From the NCBI GenBank assembly GCA_021545595.1, contig JAJRVG010000167.1:1-15434 (forward strand): a stretch of 15,434 nt of DNA, written 5' to 3'. The position numbers and the translations under genes are program-made. Of the stretch, positions 13,512 through 15,434 are shown piece after piece (the first letter of the stretch is position 1; every line of letters starts with the position of its first letter). The DNA is from Zetaproteobacteria bacterium. GTDB taxonomy: Bacteria > Pseudomonadota > Zetaproteobacteria > Mariprofundales > Mariprofundaceae. The notes under the pieces were generated by a model, which was not told the origin of the DNA, made no database searches, and saw only the letters and a program-made list of their open reading frames with translations.

Positions 13512-15326
13512 ATGACGACAGCCCGGAAACTCTGGTATCTGCTCACTCGAGATCAACGCAGAGCCGCTATCGTGCTACTGGGGTTGATGTTGGTTGGCAT
13601 GGTGCTGGAAACCCTGGGCATTGGCCTGGTCATCCCTGCACTGTCTATAATGACCCAGGAGAATCTGGTTACCAGTTATCCTTCATTGGGGCCATGGCTG
13701 CATCGCTTTGGCAACCCTAGTCATGAGCAGTTGGTTATTGTGGGTATGCTGGTACTGGTTGGTGTATATGCAGTTAAAGCGCTGTTCCTTTCTTTTCTAG
13801 CCTGGAAACAGATGCAATTTGTCTATGGGGTTCAAGCTGAGTTGTCACAGCGATTTTTTGTTGGTTACCTGAGCCAGCCATATACATTTCACCTGCAGCG
13901 TAACTCGGCTCAACTGATTCGAAATATTCTGACAGAAACCTATCAGTTTACTCATACTGCTCTCATGGCAGGGGTGATCCTCCTTGCTGAACTAATGGTG
14001 TTGATCGGTATTCTGGCCCTGCTTCTTGCCGTGGAACCGATCGGTGCGTTGCTTGTTATAAGCACGCTTGGTCTGGCCGGTTGGTGCTTTCATCGCCTGA
14101 CCCGGCATTATATTTCGCGCTGGGGTGAGGCGCGACAGGTGCATGAAGGGTTGCGTATACAGCACTTGCAAGAGGGGCTGGGTGGAGCCAAGGACGTGAA
14201 GCTTCTTGGGCGCGAGGGTGACTTTTTCTCCCAGTATCAGCTGCATAACACCGGCAGTGCCAGAGTTGGTCAACGTCAGTCAACGCTTCAGCAGTTGCCT
14301 AGGCTATTGCTTGAGTTTCTTGCCGTCTCCGGACTGGCGATTCTGGTGCTGGTCATGATCGAACAGGGCAAACCTCTGTCGTCGTTGCTGCCAACACTGG
14401 GGCTGTTTGCCGCCGCCGCTTTCCGTCTTATGCCTTCAGCCGTTCGAGTGCTTGGTATGGTACAAAATGTACGATTTGCTTTGCCTGTCATTGATACCCT
14501 GCGTGATGAAATGTTGCAGCTTGACGCGACCGCGCCAATTTCACAGCAAGAGCAGCCTCTGTTACTTGATAAGGCGTTGGTCCTTGAGCACATATCTTTT
14601 TCCTATCCGTCTACCGAGGCCCAGGCTCTGAATGATGTCAGCCTGTCTATTTCCAAGGGTGCCTCAGTCGGTTTTATCGGTGGCAGCGGGGCAGGCAAGA
14701 GTACGCTTGTTGATGTCATTCTTGGCCTGCTCACTCCAAGCAGCGGTCGTATCAGTATTGATGGCATCGATATTCAGACAAACCTGCGTGGCTGGCAGGA
14801 TCAGATCGGCTATGTGCCACAGGTTATTTTCCTCACGGATGACACGCTCCGCCGCAATGTAGCTTTTGGTCTGTCCCATGATCAGATTGATGAAGTAGCC
14901 GTTATGCGTGCTATTAGGGCCGCTCAACTGGAACAATTTGTCAACGATCTGCCGCAGGGGCTGAACACCAATGTCGGCGAGCGTGGTGTTCGTCTATCCG
15001 GCGGGCAACGCCAGCGTATCGGCATCGCCAGAGCGCTCTACCACGACCCTCAGGTGCTGGTTCTGGACGAAGCGACCAGTGCACTTGATACAGCTACCGA
15101 ACGTAGCGTCATGGAGGCTGTGCGTGCCCTGAAAGGTGACAAGACGATCCTTATTGTTGCCCACCGCCTGTCCACAGTTAAACACTGTGATCACCTGTTC
15201 CGCCTTGACCACGGCTGTTTGGTGGATGAGGGTAAATATGAAATGGTATTGGGAAAGTGGGGCGGCCCAGATGGAGTGCCCGATAATATTACAAGCACCA
15301 GATCCATTAAAACAGAATCCGCATGA
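13512..15326 (+). CDS. PglK-like ABC transporter, permease-ATPase fusion (lipid-linked glycan flippase family)
   Basis: A half-transporter of 604 residues that would work as an inner-membrane homodimer. The N-terminal membrane domain (about 20-320) shows several hydrophobic helices, including VLLGLMLVGMVLETLGIGLV, the helix around AGVILLAELMVLIGILALLL, and LPTLGLFAAAAFRLMPSAVR. The nucleotide-binding domain has Walker A GGSGAGKST (390-398), Q-loop YVPQ, signature LSGGQ (495-499), Walker B VLVLDE (515-520) and His551 in AHRLST. The layout and several phrases (ETLGIGLVIP, FRLMPSAVR, NDLPQGLNTNVGERG) resemble Campylobacter PglK/WlaB, which flips an undecaprenyl-linked oligosaccharide. By that likeness and its place beside sugar genes I infer a glycan flippase; a general MsbA-like exporter is the alternative. 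In-frame TTG 13494 is a possible start but ATG 13512 is preferred. Confidence 0.88.
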   Translation: MTTARKLWYLLTRDQRRAAIVLLGLMLVGMVLETLGIGLVIPALSIMTQENLVTSYPSLGPWLHRFGNPSHEQLVIVGMLVLVGVYAVKALFLSFLAWKQMQFVYGVQAELSQRFFVGYLSQPYTFHLQRNSAQLIRNILTETYQFTHTALMAGVILLAELMVLIGILALLLAVEPIGALLVISTLGLAGWCFHRLTRHYISRWGEARQVHEGLRIQHLQEGLGGAKDVKLLGREGDFFSQYQLHNTGSARVGQRQSTLQQLPRLLLEFLAVSGLAILVLVMIEQGKPLSSLLPTLGLFAAAAFRLMPSAVRVLGMVQNVRFALPVIDTLRDEMLQLDATAPISQQEQPLLLDKALVLEHISFSYPSTEAQALNDVSLSISKGASVGFIGGSGAGKSTLVDVILGLLTPSSGRISIDGIDIQTNLRGWQDQIGYVPQVIFLTDDTLRRNVAFGLSHDQIDEVAVMRAIRAAQLEQFVNDLPQGLNTNVGERGVRLSGGQRQRIGIARALYHDPQVLVLDEATSALDTATERSVMEAVRALKGDKTILIVAHRLSTVKHCDHLFRLDHGCLVDEGKYEMVLGKWGGPDGVPDNITSTRSIKTESA

Positions 15327-15343
15327 AAGCAGGAAGAGAAACT

Positions 15344-15434
15344 ATGTTCAATGATAAATCCATATTAATTACCGGTGGCACTGGCTCTTTCGGCAGACAG
15401 TATGTAAAGACGCTGCTTCGGCATTACAAGCCCA
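15344..15434 (+). CDS. pseB: UDP-N-acetylglucosamine 4,6-dehydratase (inverting), 5' part only
   Basis: The gene runs off the window after 30 codons. The visible N-terminus, MFNDKSILITGGTGSFGRQY followed by VKTLLRHYKP, has the SDR cofactor loop TGGTGSFG (10-17). It matches the start of PseB, which converts UDP-GlcNAc to UDP-2-acetamido-2,6-dideoxy-beta-L-arabino-hexos-4-ulose, the first step to CMP-pseudaminic acid. A good ribosome site, AGGAAGAGA (15331-15339), precedes the ATG. It starts 17 bases after the transporter stop, so it is probably in the same operon. Related dehydratases such as CapD/FlaA1-type proteins begin in a similar way, so the pse assignment rests on the MFNDKSILITGGTGSFG phrase and needs the genes to the right. 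Confidence 0.82.
   Translation, partial: MFNDKSILITGGTGSFGRQYVKTLLRHYKP

Overview
The window is from a Gram-negative bacterium, most likely a pseudomonadote. kdsA implies lipopolysaccharide Kdo, and the order pyrG-kdsA-eno-ftsB is the arrangement known from Pseudomonas and many other Proteobacteria. What follows ftsB (gltX and cysS, not ispD) is less usual, and I cannot fix the genus from sequence alone. All genes I can support are on the + strand, packed with gaps of a few bases or with ATGA overlaps.

Left part (1-7186) is housekeeping: CTP synthase (pyrG), a metal-type Kdo-8-phosphate synthase (kdsA), enolase (eno), a DivIC/FtsB cell-division protein whose only start that keeps its membrane anchor is CTG, glutamyl-tRNA synthetase (gltX) and cysteinyl-tRNA synthetase (cysS). 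Three repeat elements interrupt this block: an imperfect long inverted repeat between kdsA and eno, a related degenerate element between ftsB and gltX, and a 7-bp tandem repeat in two opposed arms that lies in frame inside cysS.

Right part (7192-15434) is a surface-glycan or glycosylation locus that begins 5 bp after cysS with no visible boundary. manC makes GDP-mannose. A TviB-type dehydrogenase makes a UDP-HexNAc uronic acid. After a 137-149 bp gap with a good sigma70-like promoter comes a small MarR-like EPS regulator. It is followed by gmd, a shorter gmd paralog and fcl, which together route GDP-mannose to GDP-L-fucose and perhaps another GDP-6-deoxyhexose. Next come a short leader with a sequestered Shine-Dalgarno site and an 11-codon ORF, then a PglK-like ABC flippase. 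The window ends in the first 30 codons of pseB, the first step of pseudaminic acid synthesis.

Taken together, the right half supplies activated sugars (GDP-Man, GDP-Fuc, a UDP-HexNAcA, the start of CMP-Pse) and a lipid-linked oligosaccharide flippase. No glycosyltransferase, polymerase or ligase is inside the window, so the final glycan (O-antigen, capsule, or glycoprotein) cannot be named. I see no CRISPR array, tRNA, rRNA, insertion sequence or phage gene. I did not find a convincing wholly new system. The best leads are the repeat that became protein in cysS, the CTG-started ftsB, the tandem gmd pair, and the control regions before the regulator and the flippase.
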